This document shows, piece after piece, positions 49,701 through 60,731 of a DNA stretch of 64,000 nucleotides. The notes below the pieces were generated by a model that was not told the DNA's origin, did no database searches, and worked only from the letters and a program-made list of their open reading frames with translations. Source of the stretch: Pterobdella sp. o SKG-2022 (lineage: Eukaryota; Annelida; Clitellata; Hirudinida; Piscicolidae); assembly GCA_964035795.1 (NCBI GenBank), contig OZ038324.1, forward strand, positions 4,460,680 through 4,524,679, written 5' to 3'. The translations under genes and the position numbers were made by a program. Position 1 is the first letter of the stretch. The number at the start of each line of letters is the position of its first letter.

Positions 49701-51298
49701 GTCGTTGCTGTGTAATCAGTGATCGTTGCTGTTTTTCCGATAGTCGCTGCTGTGTTGGCAGTGGTCGTTGCTGCATTTGCTGTAGTTGTTGCTGTGTTAG
49801 AAATGGTCTTTTTTGTGTTTGCTGTAGACGTTGTTGTAACACTAGTGATCGCTGCTGTATTTTCGGTAATCGTTGCTTTATTCACTGTAGTTGATGCTGT
49901 TTCAACAGTGGTCGGTGTTGTATTTGTTGCAGTCATTGCTGTGTTAGTAATAGTCGCTGCTCTATCCACTGTAGTTGTGAATGTGTTAGCTGTGGTCATT
50001 GCTGTATTTTTTATAGTCGTTGTTTCATTTGCTGTAATCATTACTGTATTTGTTGAAGTTGTTGCTGTGTAAGAAAGAGTCGTTTCTGTGTTCGCTGTAG
50101 ACGTTGTTGTTTTAGTAATGAGTGCTGCTGTATTTCCGGTTTTCGTTGACTCATTCACTGTAGTCGATGTTGTGTTAACAGTGGTCGTTGTTGTATTCAC
50201 TATAGTTGTTACTGTGTTAGTTGTGGTTGTTGCTGTATTTGTTGTAGTCGAGGTTGTATTTGTTGTGGTCGATGCCTTGTTAGCAGTGATCGTTGCTGTG
50301 TTAGCACTGATCGTTGCTGTATTGCTTGTAGTCGATGCTGTATTTACTGTACTTGTTGCTGTGTTAGCAGTGATCCTTGTTGTATTTGTTGTAGTCGTTG
50401 CTGTGTATTTAGTTGACGTTGCTGTATTCATTGTAGTTGTTGCTGTATTTTTTGTAGTCGTTGTTTTGTTTATTGTAGTCAATGCTGTGTTAACAGCGGT
50501 AGTTGTTGTATTTACTGTAGTTGTTGTTGTATTTGTTCTGGCCGTTTCTGTTTTTGTTGTAGTTGTTGCTGTATTAGTAGTGGTGGCTGCTGTTTTCTCG
50601 GTAATCGTTGCTGTATTCACTGTAGTTGTTGCTGTACTTTCTATGGTTGTTGCTGCAGTTGCAGTTGAATTAGCGTCTCCTTCTGTGTGTTTGAGAAGAC
50701 CTTAAAGTTTTTCTAAAATCACACACAGTAATTAAAAATTAATTTATTTTTACACCCGTTACGTCCAACTTGCCTAAATCTCCGTCAACTCTATCATCAC
50801 TAGCCGTTTTGTTAAAATTCTTACAGTTATTCTTACGATTGTTATTAGGGTTTGAACGATTATTTACTGAGTTAGAATTATTCGAATTAGAATTATTGAA
50901 AGCGATGTTTGAATTCCTTTTAGTATTATTATTATTGCAATTGATATTTCTCATTGACGAAATATTTGGTGAAATTGTATGTTTCAAATCCGAGCTATTA
51001 GAAGGAACACTCCTATGAGATTCTCCAATTTTTTTTGATAAATGAAAAAATATCTTAATAATTATGCATAAATGCAAACTTCCATTTTTATTTAAAAACT
51101 GCTTCAAAATCATTAAAAATAATTTTTTAAATCTTCTTTTTAAATTAAATTTAGCTAATAGCATGGCCGTTTGAATTTAATTGATTTTTTCATATATATT
51201 TTCCACGAAATTCAAGCTTATCGTTCTTACGTAACTTTTAACTCACCTACGTATAAAACCATCACTATAGCAACAAAAATAAAAAATGGAGTTTTCAT
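46784..51298 (-). CDS. Threonine-rich mucin-like single-pass membrane protein, paralogue A
   Basis: Two exons: 51298-51247 and 50682-46784 (1,316 residues). Exon 1 encodes a signal peptide (MKTPFFIFVAIVMVLYV) continuing EGDANSTATA. Exon 2 encodes about 1,100 residues of imperfect octads such as TATTTANT and TATTTVNT, rich in Thr, Ala and Asn. Dense Thr and many N-x-T sites suggest heavy glycosylation. A conserved SQPIVPVTNSST-SEEG segment leads to a Gly/Ala-rich transmembrane helix (AGVIAGSTVGAVAG ... GLYKLF, near residues 1159-1188). Then comes a basic tail with RPQ repeats, a Gln/Arg stretch, and a C-terminus EPIFR-QPQRYYQQPF ... SFQSLNFPPTRWYP. Same architecture, phase-1 intron position and C-terminus as the gene at 52913. 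Family not recognised; function unknown. Confidence 0.8.
47460..50640 (-). repeat. 24-bp-unit coding minisatellite with higher-order repeats (in paralogue A)
   Basis: The basic unit is about 24 bp (eight codons). Larger blocks recur: the segment encoding TASPTVNKATTTGNTA appears near 49645, 49210 and 48730, and the one encoding NKKMAANNTATTTAN near 49320, 48915 and 48415. This gives a super-unit of roughly 0.4-0.5 kb present about three times. Confidence 0.75.
50739..51164 (-). other. Open 141-codon frame inside the intron of paralogue A
   Basis: The frame begins MLLAKFNLKRRFKKLFL and is Asn/Ser-rich in its second half (NNSNSNNSNSVNN). It sits between the two exons of the Thr-rich gene. It has no recognised domain, and the corresponding 59-bp intron of paralogue B holds nothing similar. 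It may be chance, a nested gene or an alternative exon. Confidence 0.2.
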
Positions 51299-52912
51299 TT
51301 TGGTTAATCTCTTCCATAAACAATATGAAAAACCTGTTTGACCTGTCTCCAGCCAAACTTTATATACTGATCTAGTTGACCTGACTTGCTCTGATGGTTG
51401 TTTCTATAAATAGATAGAAGGATCTTTGTTATTTTTTGCATCTTTCAGTTTATTTTAATTTAAAAAAAAATTCATACGAATTTAAACTCTACTGAAAATT
51501 ATTGTCAAAATTATAAAATGATTTACATAATTATTTCTTAAACAGATTTATTAGTACTAGTGCCGTACTAGATTTACAGCATTTTAATTTATGTTAGGAA
51601 GTAGCCTATTCTTCTATAGAAATTCTTCACTGCTAACTACTGATATGAAGCTCTCTTAGACTTCCAATATTCATTTTAAGTTTACTTTTCTATACATTTG
51701 AAGCCATGAGGCTCTTTAGTGAAGACTTAATTTCAAATATAGTAACTAGTACTTTTACAAGCATTTCCATAAAACATAAAAAGTTGATAGTTTTCTTATT
51801 CTAGATGTCTTTGACTAACTATGAATTTCTTCCAAATCTATAAAAAATAAAGAAAACTGTTTCAAGTTTCCATCTCAATTTACGAAGCTTTTCTATATTA
51901 ATAAGATAACATCCCTAAAGTAAAATAAAGATTTCGAAACTTTTACTCATTTATAAAATAAATAAAAGTGCCAAAAACCAATATAATCGTATGAATTTGA
52001 TTTACTTTATATTACTGGGCCACGGTCCATTTGTCTGAGATGATTATTAAAACACCCTTTATCATTGAACCACTGTAACGACAGGTATTGTAAGAAGGTT
52101 CAGGTGCAAGTTAAGTTCCATTGTTGTTTAGAGACAGTTTTATCATTTTGTGTTTGAAATTTTACCATTAAATGTTTGTGGGCGGTGTATTAACAAACTA
52201 ATAGGATTGGAATGAAATCCCTTTTTTCTTCCATCTTTTGCCCCGTATCTTTATGAATCTTTAGTTTATAATTGAGTAACTAATTTTCAAAAAAAAAGCA
52301 TTAGAACATAAATTTTTCAGTTTTTTTGGAAAGGGACAGAAGCAGCTTATATAGCTTTGATATTGTGAAAGATCTAATTAGTTGAATGTAGATGCTTACA
52401 ATATTGTTATTTCTAATTTTCCTTATTTTTAATACTAGTACTGTAATAAAATAAATTGAAAAGAGAATCATTATATTTGAATTTTTGAAAACATACAAAT
52501 ATGTTAAGATTAACAAAGCAAATAAAACAACTATGAAGTTCTAAATCATTTATTAAAGAAGGTTCTAAATTTATGGTGAAAAAGTCTATTAACAAAGTTT
52601 GCGCTAAGATTTGAGGTTAACTATCAAAGGAAGCATGAAGACATTAGTGAATAAAACAAATACCTGAACAAATCATACGAACCCGTTTGAAATTCAAGTA
52701 GAAATTGTTTAACAATTGAATCAGTTTAACGATCTATTGCTTCCAACTAATTATTTTTGGAAGAGTACAAGAAATTTTTGAAACTATATGGTGTGAATCA
52801 TCAACTTTGGAACAATTGAAAAATTTCAATTAAAATGTTTACATACAAAAAATTATTAAAGTTTCTTGATCACTAAAACAGTACAACCAAGGTGAAATTA
52901 AAAAACTTCAAA
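51299..52912. other. Intergenic between the Thr-rich paralogues
   Basis: AT-rich. It presumably contains the promoter of paralogue A and the 3' UTR of paralogue B. The last ~50 bp before each paralogue's stop resemble one another, a trace of the duplication. No other gene seen. Confidence 0.5.
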
Positions 52913-54302
52913 CTAAGGGTACCACCTTGTAGGAGGAAAGTTGAGAGATTGAAACGAAGACCGAAGAAAAGAATTTTGAGACAAAGGATTGAAAAACTTA
53001 GAAGCCTGGTTGAATGGATAATTAAAGTTGAATGGCTGTTGGTAATATCTTTGGGGTTGGCTTCTGAATATTGGTTCTCTTCTTTCTTGCCTTCTTCGGC
53101 GTCTACTATCTCTTCTTTCTTCTCTCCTATCCTGTCTTCTATCTCTTTGCTCTTCCCTCCTATCTTGTCTTCTATCTCTTTGCTCATCCCTCCTATCCTG
53201 TCTTCTTTCTCGTCTCCTTTCTTGTCTCTGGTCTTGCCTTCTTTCAGGTCTTCTTTCTTGTCTTTGTTCTCTTTGCAATTCTCTTCGTTGCTCCTGTTGC
53301 CTTGGCCTTTGACGTGGACGTTGTTGTCTTTGAGGTCGCTGTGGTCTTTGAGGTCGCTGTGGTCTTTGAGGTCGCTGTGGTCTTTGAGGTCGCTGTGGTC
53401 TTTGAGGTCGCTGTGGTCTTTGAGGTCGAGGAGGTCGAGAAGGTCGTTGAGGTCGCAAAGGACGTTGAGGTCGCAAGGGACGTTGAGGTCTTGGTATACC
53501 TCTTGGAATTCTTGGAGTATTTGGAAATCTTGGGAGATTTGGCAATTTTGGTACTTGTGGACTGGAAAATAATTTGAATAGACCGAAAATAATTCCACCG
53601 ATAGCAGCTGCACCAGTAATAGCACCAACAGTGGATCCGGCTATGACCCCTGCGGAAGCTCCTTCTTCGCTTGGTGTACTCGAATTTGTGACGAGAACAA
53701 TCGGTTGTGAAGTTATAGCTGTAGAAGCAGTGGTGAATACTATTTTTGTTGTAGTTGATGCTGTATCAACAATGGTCGTTGCTCTAAAGGCTGTAGTAGT
53801 TTCTGTATTACTAATAGTCGTTGCTGTGTTATCAGTAGTCATTGCTGTATTAAAAGTGGTAGTTGCTGAATTAGAAGTGGTGGTTGCTGTATAAGAAGTG
53901 GTGGTTGCTGTGTTAGCAGTGGTTGTAGCTGTATTAGAAGTGGTAGTAGTTGTGATTTTTGTAGTGGTTGTTGTGGTAGTAGTAGTAGTAGTAGTAGTTG
54001 TGGTTGTAGTTGTTGTGGTTGTGGTAGTGGTAGTGGTAGTAGTAGTTGTTGTAGTTGTTGTTGTGGTAGTGGTAGTTGTTGTTGTGGTTGTAGTAGTAGT
54101 AGAAGTAGTAGTTGTATTAGAAGTAGTTGTAGTTGTTGTAGTAGTTGTGGTTGAGGTTGTAGTAGTAGTGGTTGTTGTAGTAGTAGTTGTGGTTGTTGTA
54201 GTAGTAGTTGTGGTTGTAGTTGTTGTTGTGGTAGTAGTTGTTGTTGTGGTAATAGTTGTTGTTGTGGTAGTAGTTGTTGTTGTGGTAGTAGTTGTTGTGG
54301 TT

Positions 54303-54334
<32 letters not shown>

Positions 54335-57300
54335 TGTAGTAGTAGTTGTGGTAGTAGTAGTAGTTGTAGTAGTAGTAGTTGTTGTGGTTGTGGTAGTAGT
54401 AGTAGTAGTTGTAGTAGTAGTTGTGGTTGTGGTAGTAGTAGTAGTTGTAGTTGTTGTTGTGGTTGTAGTAGTAGTTGTGGTTGTTGTAGTAGTAGTTGTG
54501 GTAGTGGTAGTAGTAGTAGTTGTGGTAGTAGTTGTTGTTGTAGTTGTTGTAGTAGTAGTTGTGGTTGTAGTAGTTGTGGTTGTGGTTGTAGTAGTAGTTG
54601 TGGTTGTTGTAGTAGTTGTGGTTGTAGTAGTAGTTGTAGTTGTGGTTGTAGTAGTAGTTGTGGTTGTAGTAGTAGTTGTGGTTGTTGTAGTAGTTGTGGT
54701 TGTAGTAGTAGTTGTGGTAGTAGTTGTAGTAGTAGTAGTAGTTGTGGTTGTTGTAGTAGTAGTTGTGGTAGTAGTTTTAGTAGTAGTTGTGGTTGTTGTA
54801 GTAGTTGTGGTTGTGGTTGTAGTAGTAGTTGTGGTTGTTGTAGTAGTTGTGGTTGTGGTTGTAGTAGTAGTTGTGGTTGTGGTAGTAGTTGTTGTTGAAG
54901 TTGTTGTAGTAGTAGTTGTTGTTGTGGTAGTAGTTGTTGTGGTTGTTGTAGTAGTAGTTGTGGTGTTAGTTGTAGTAGTAGTTGTGGTTGTGGTAGTAGT
55001 AGTAGTTGTAGTTGTTGTTGTGGTCGTGGTTGTGGTTGTGGTAGTGGTAGTAGTTGTGGTTGTCGTAGTAGTAGTAGTAGTTGTGGTTGTAGTAGTAGTT
55101 GTTGTTGTGGTAGTAGTTGTTGTTGAAGTTGTTGTAGTAGTAGTTGTTGTTGTGGTAGTAGTTGTTGTGGTTGTGGTAGTAGTAGTAGTAGTAGTAGTTG
55201 TAGTAGTAGTTGTGGTTGTGGTAGTAGTAGTAGTTGTAGTTGTGGTAGTGGTAGTAGTAGTAGTTGTGGTTGTGGTTGTAGTTGTTGTTGTGGTTGTGGT
55301 AGTAGTTGTTGTTGAAGTTGTTGTAGTAGTAGTTGTTGTTGTGGTAGTAGTTGTTGTGGTTGTGGTAGTAGTAGTAGTAGTAGTTGTAGTAGTAGTTGTG
55401 GTTGTGGTAGTAGTAGTAGTTGTAGTTGTTGTTGTGGTTGTAGTAGTACTTGTGGTTGTGGTAGTAGTTGTTGTTGTAGTTGTTGTAGTAGTAGTAGTTG
55501 TGGTTGTGGTAGTAGTAGTAGTTGTAGTTGTTGTTGTGGTCGTGGTTGTGGTAGTGGTAGTAGTTGTGGTTGTCGTAGTAGTAGTAGTAGTAGTTGTGGT
55601 TGTAGTAGTAGTTGTTGTTGTGGTAGTAGTTGTTGTGGTTGTGGTAGTAGTAGTAGTAGTAGTAGTTGTGGTTGTGGTAGTAGTTGTTGTTGTGGTTGTG
55701 GTAGTAGTTGTTGTTGAAGTTGTTGTAGTAGTAGTTGTTGTTGTGGTAGTAGTTGTTGTGGTTGTGGTAGTAGTAGTAGTAGTAGTTGTAGTAGTAGTTG
55801 TGGTTGTGGTAGTAGTAGTAGTAGTAGTTGTAGTAGTAGTTGTGGTTGTGGTAGTAGTAGTAGTTGTAGTAGTTGTAGTTGTGGTAGTGGTAGTAGTAGT
55901 AGTAGTAGTTGTAGTAGTAGTTGTCGTTGTGGTAGTGGTAGTAGTTGTGGTTGTGGTTGTAGTTGTTGTTGTGGTTGTGGTAGTAGTTATTGAAGTTGTT
56001 GTAGTAGTAGTTGTTGTTGTGGTAGTAGTTGTTGTGGTTGTAGTAGTAGTTGTGGTTGTGGTTGTAGTAGTAGTTGTGGTTGTTGTAGTAGTTGTGGTTG
56101 TGGTTGTGGTAGTAGTTGTGGTTGTGGTAGTAGTTGTTGTGGTTGTTGTAGTAGTAGTTGTGGTGTTAGTTGTAGTAGTAGTTGTGGTTGTGGTAGTAGT
56201 AGTAGTTGTAGTTGTTGTTGTGGTCGTGGTTGTGGTTGTGGTAGTGGTAGTAGTTGTGGTTGTCGTAGTAGTAGTAGTAGTAGTTGTGGTTGTAGTAGTA
56301 GTTGTTGTTGTGGTAGTAGTTGTTGTTGAAGTTGTTGTAGTAGTAGTTGTTGTTGTGGTAGTAGTTGTTGTGGTTGTGGTAGTAGTAGTAGTAGTAGTAG
56401 TTGTAGTAGTAGTTGTGGTTGTGGTAGTAGTAGTAGTTGTAGTTGTGGTAGTGGTAGTAGTAGTAGTTGTGGTTGTGGTTGTAGTTGTTGTTGTGGTTGT
56501 GGTAGTAGTTGTTGTTGAAGTTGTTGTAGTAGTAGTTGTTGTTGTGGTAGTAGTTGTTGTGGTTGTGGTAGTAGTAGTAGTAGTAGTTGTAGTAGTAGTT
56601 GTGGTTGTGGTAGTAGTAGTAGTTGTAGTTGTTGTTGTGGTTGTAGTAGTACTTGTGGTTGTGGTAGTAGTTGTTGTTGTAGTTGTTGTAGTAGTAGTAG
56701 TTGTGGTTGTGGTAGTAGTAGTAGTTGTAGTTGTTGTTGTGGTCGTGGTTGTGGTTGTGGTAGTGGTAGTAGTTGTGGTTGTCGTAGTAGTAGTAGTAGT
56801 AGTTGTGGTTGTAGTAGTAGTTGTTGTTGTGGTAGTAGTTGTTGTGGTTGTGGTAGTAGTAGTAGTAGTAGTAGTTGTGGTTGTGGTAGTAGTTGTTGTT
56901 GTGGTTGTGGTAGTAGTTGTTGTTGAAGTTGTTGTAGTAGTAGTTGTTGTTGTGGTAGTAGTTGTTGTGGTTGTGGTAGTAGTAGTAGTAGTAGTTGTAG
57001 TAGTAGTTGTGGTTGTGGTAGTAGTAGTAGTAGTAGTTGTAGTAGTAGTTGTGGTTGTGGTAGTAGTAGTAGTTGTAGTAGTTGTAGTTGTGGTAGTGGT
57101 AGTAGTAGTAGTTGTGGTTGTGGTTGTAGTTGTTGTTGTGGTTGTGGTAGTAGTTGTTGTTGAAGTTGTTGTAGTAGTAGTTGTTGTTGTGGTAGTAGTT
57201 GTTGTGGTTGTGGTAGTAGTAGTAGTAGTAGTTGTAGTAGTAGTTGTGGTTGTGGTAGTAGTAGTAGTTGTAGTTGTTGTTGTGGTTGTAGTAGTAGTTG

Positions 57301-59001
57301 TGGTTGTGGTAGTAGTTGTTGTTGTAGTTGTTGTAGTAGTAGTTGTTGAAGTTGTTGTAGTAGTAGTTGTTGTTGTGGTAGTAGTTGTTGTGGTTGTAGT
57401 AGTAGTTGTGGTTGTTGTAGTAGTTGTGGTTGTAGTTGTAGTAGTAGTTGTGGTTGTTGTAGTAGTAGTAGTTGTGGTTGTTGTAGTAGTTGTGGTAGTG
57501 GTAGTAGTAGTAGTTGTGGTTGTGGTTGTAGTTGTTGTTGTGGTTGTGGTAGTAGTTGTTGTTGAAGTTGTTGTAGTAGTAGTTGTTGTTGTGGTAGTAG
57601 TTGTTGTGGTTGTGGTAGTAGTAGTAGTAGTAGTTGTAGTAGTAGTTGTCGTTGTGGTAGTGGTAGTAGTTGTGGTTGTGGTTGTAGTTGTTGTTGTGGT
57701 TGTGGTAGTAGTTATTGAAGTTGTTGTAGTAGTAGTTGTTGTTGTGGTAGTAGTTGTTGTGGTTGTAGTAGTAGTTGTGGTTGTGGTTGTAGTAGTAGTT
57801 GTGGTTGTTGTAGTAGTTGTGGTTGTGGTTGTGGTAGTAGTTGTGGTTGTGGTAGTAGTAGTAGTAGTAGTTGTAGTAGTAGTTGTGGTTGTGGTAGTAG
57901 TAGTAGTTGTAGTTGTTGTTGTGGTTGTAGTAGTAGTTGTGGTTGTGGTAGTAGTTGTTGTTGTAGTTGTTGTAGTAGTAGTTGTTGAAGTTGTTGTAGT
58001 AGTAGTTGTTGTTGTGGTAGTAGTTGTTGTGGTTGTGGTAGTAGTAGTAGTAGTAGTTGTAGTAGTAGTTGTGGTTGTGGTAGTAGTAGTAGTTGTAGTT
58101 GTTGTTGTGGTTGTAGTAGTAGTTGTGGTTGTGGTAGTAGTTGTTGTTGTAGTTGTTGTAGTAGTAGTTGTTGAAGTTGTTGTAGTAGTAGTTGTTGTTG
58201 TGGTAGTAGTTGTTGTGGTTGTAGTAGTAGTTGTGGTTGTTGTAGTAGTTGTGGTTGTAGTTGTAGTAGTAGTTGTGGTTGTTGTAGTAGTAGTAGTTGT
58301 GGTTGTTGTAGTAGTTGTGGTAGTGGTAGTAGTAGTAGTTGTGGTTGTGGTTGTAGTTGTTGTTGTGGTTGTGGTAGTAGTAGTTGTTGAAGTTGTTGTA
58401 GTAGTAGTTGTTGTTGTGGTAGTAGTTGTTGTGGTTGTGGTAGTAGTAGTAGTAGTAGTTGTAGTAGTAGTTGTGGTTGTGGTAGTAGTAGTAGTTGTAG
58501 TTGTTGTTGTGGTTGTAGTAGTAGTTGTGGTTGTGGTAGTAGTTGTTGTTGTAGTTGTTGTAGTAGTAGTTGTTGAAGTTGTTGTAGTAGTAGTTGTTGT
58601 TGTGGTAGTAGTTGTTGTGGTTGTAGTAGTAGTTGTGGTTGTTGTAGTAGTTGTGGTTGTAGTTGTAGTAGTAGTTGTGGTTGTTGTAGTAGTAGTAGTT
58701 GTGGTTGTTGTAGTAGTTGTGGTAGTGGTAGTAGTAGTAGTTGTGGTTGTGGTTGTAGTTGTTGTTGTGGTTGTGGTAGTAGTTGTTGTTGTGGTTGAAC
58801 TAGTAGTTGTTGTTGTGGTTGTTGTAGTAGTAGTAGTTGTTGTTGGTGTAGTTGCTGTGGCTCCTTCAACAGTAGTTGAACTCAACATTGTCACAATAAC
58901 TGCAAAAAAAAATTCACGTTGTCTTATTCATTTTTTATCAAATAAATTTTCCACTCACCAAATATCCCAAAAATAAAGGCGCTGGTAACCGCTTTTCCCA
59001 T
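52913..59001 (-). CDS. Giant polythreonine mucin-like single-pass membrane protein, paralogue B
   Basis: Two exons: 59001-58959 (MGKAVTSAFIFGIF, GTGAGT donor) and 58899-52913, about 2,009 residues. The join gives a signal peptide continuing VIVTMLSSTTVEGATA. Next come roughly 1,700 residues that are almost all Thr, broken by only a few dozen Ser, Ile, Asn or Lys. After a TATTTANT-like zone come SQPIVLVTNSSTPSEEG, one transmembrane helix (AGVIAGSTVGAITG ... IIFGLFKLF, near 1763-1791), and a tail of about 218 residues. The tail has (RPQ)n in 18-bp units, a charged RRQDRREEQRDRR stretch, and the C-terminus EPIFRSQPQRYYQQPF ... FPPTRWYP. The basic tail fits a cytoplasmic side, with the Thr tract outside. 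Thr codons use ACA, ACC and ACT freely and ACG rarely. I know no matching family. Mucin-like surface coat or adhesion is inference. Confidence 0.82.
53330..53500 (-). repeat. 18-bp coding repeat (RPQ)n in the tail of paralogue B
   Basis: The unit ctttgaggtcgctgtggt (plus strand) recurs about six times with few changes and encodes RPQRPQ on the minus strand. A shorter version is present in paralogue A at about 47030-47110. Confidence 0.85.
53950..58860 (-). repeat. ACN-codon repeat tract with higher-order duplications (in paralogue B)
   Basis: The tract is an array of Thr codons whose third bases form recurring patterns. Blocks of 200-400 bp, each marked by one TCA Ser codon (gttgaagttg on plus), repeat many times. 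A larger block from about 54955 to 55900 is almost identical to 56155-57080, offset by 1,200-1,203 bp. Confidence 0.85.
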
Positions 59002-60731
59002 CTTTTTTTTGATTATGATAACAGATACAATCAAATAATTGTATTAGAAATCAAGTTTTAATGCGAAATAGCATCGGTCAGATTTAATTTTTAGTTGAAT
59101 TTTTGTTCGAAATTTTTTCAGCAGCCAGACGAAATGCATATTTTTTTATCTCTCCCTTAGATTTTATATTTTAGTTCTTTTATTGTTTTACTATTCTTTT
59201 CATATATTTCATTCAATACCTTCTTTGATCGTGGAAACCTTTTTTTTATATTGCTAACTTCAACAATGCTGCTTACGCTCAGGCTGTTTTGTCTAATTTA
59301 ATAAATTGTTTAAAGTTAGTTAACAACGACGAGAAACGCCTCAATTGTTGTGGGTTGAATATCTATATGATTTTGATTTAATTATATTTATTGAAGCCCT
59401 ATCAATATCCGTTCAATCTTTTGTCTGCCTATGTTGTTGTTATGGTTACCTTTCACTACCTCTCCCTTGATATTTCTTGAGCATGTCAATTCTACGAGGT
59501 CGATGTAAAGGTTTTGCCATAAATTAATATGTATTCCCATTAATTATTTCTGCTCATTATTTTTATTTATATTTTTATTTATATTTTTATATATATTTAC
59601 AAATAAAAAGATAAAGAAGGGAAGGCAAGAATACATGTTGAAGTACTTTTATTTATTTAGTTTTTTAATCATTCATTTGTTTAGTTATTCTTGTATCTCT
59701 TTATTTGTTTACAACAACAAATTTATTATTATTATTATTATTATTCAACGTTTTTCAAACTGAAACATAAAAAAATTTGAATGCTAAAGGTAAACGAAAA
59801 TGAATTGTACTGCCCGTATTTTTCAATTTTCTATTGTGAAATATTTAAAATAGCAACGAAATTCTCAGTTTTGTGCTATCAACATCGTTAATTTTAAGTA
59901 TTTAAAATTAAAATAAATAAAGGGCATTAAAAAATCTCTAATTAACTATTTCTTTTCCATTAATAGATCAATCATCTGTATCACATGACCTTGTAAGTTA
60001 ACTATGAAATTAAGAATTTTGGAGACATTTCACGCTTTTTTCAAACACTTGAATGTTACGCAGTTTTTTCAAAGGAACTCAGCTAAAATTTTCGATATGT
60101 AAAGCCTTAAAATATTTATTTAAATAAATCTTTCATACTAAAAAAAAACTCGAAAGATTTAAGGTTTAAATATATAATTGATATCCTTCGGCATTAGATT
60201 TGCTTGGTCCGTGAAATAGTTGAATAGTTGTTTTGATGAAAACAAGACTTAAATAACCCTTTCATTATTACACTTTTTATCTCATCAGAATAATGTAAAG
60301 CTTATGGCCCATTCAAATTATAGTTTAGCTCAAAGCAAGCTGATTCAAGCTCAAAATGAAATCCAATTAGTTATATTATTGTTTGTTAATATAATTATAA
60401 ATTTTACTAATTAAAATGAAACATATCAATTTTCAGACTAACGTTTCATGATAAAGGTAAATTTAACAAAAAGTCTACATTTTTTAATTAAATGCCTTTA
60501 AAAAGTTCTTGAAGATAACCTGTTAACAATTCTAGCTCACTTTTCTAACTTTTCTAATAACTTTTCAAATTTGACGCTTGGTACACTTAAAATCTTCTGG
60601 CTTGACAAAAAGCGTTTAAAATCATTATAATTTATTATTGTCACCCTGTTAAATATCCCTTCAAAATAAAAGGTTTAATGCAGAGAATCTTCATAGAGAT
60701 CAAATGAAGTTTGATACAAAAGTATCGTTGT
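59002..60731. other. Intergenic, no gene seen
   Basis: AT-rich region upstream of paralogue B; presumably includes its promoter. It contains short tttttatttata repeats near 59560-59600 and an (ATT)n run near 59728. No coding exon supported. Confidence 0.5.

Noticed and set aside
47460..50705. Series of plus-strand Val/Ala-rich frames opposite paralogue A
   Set aside because: Antisense shadows of the Thr/Ala/Asn octad repeats.
57712..58869. Minus-strand frame of Leu/Gln/Pro repeats (385 codons)
   Set aside because: Alternate register of the same ACN repeat; no start context or conserved ends.
53898..58976. 1,692-codon plus-strand frame of poly-Val with scattered Glu
   Set aside because: It is the complement of the Thr tract. 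The minus strand has the signal peptide, intron, transmembrane helix and a conserved paralogous tail.
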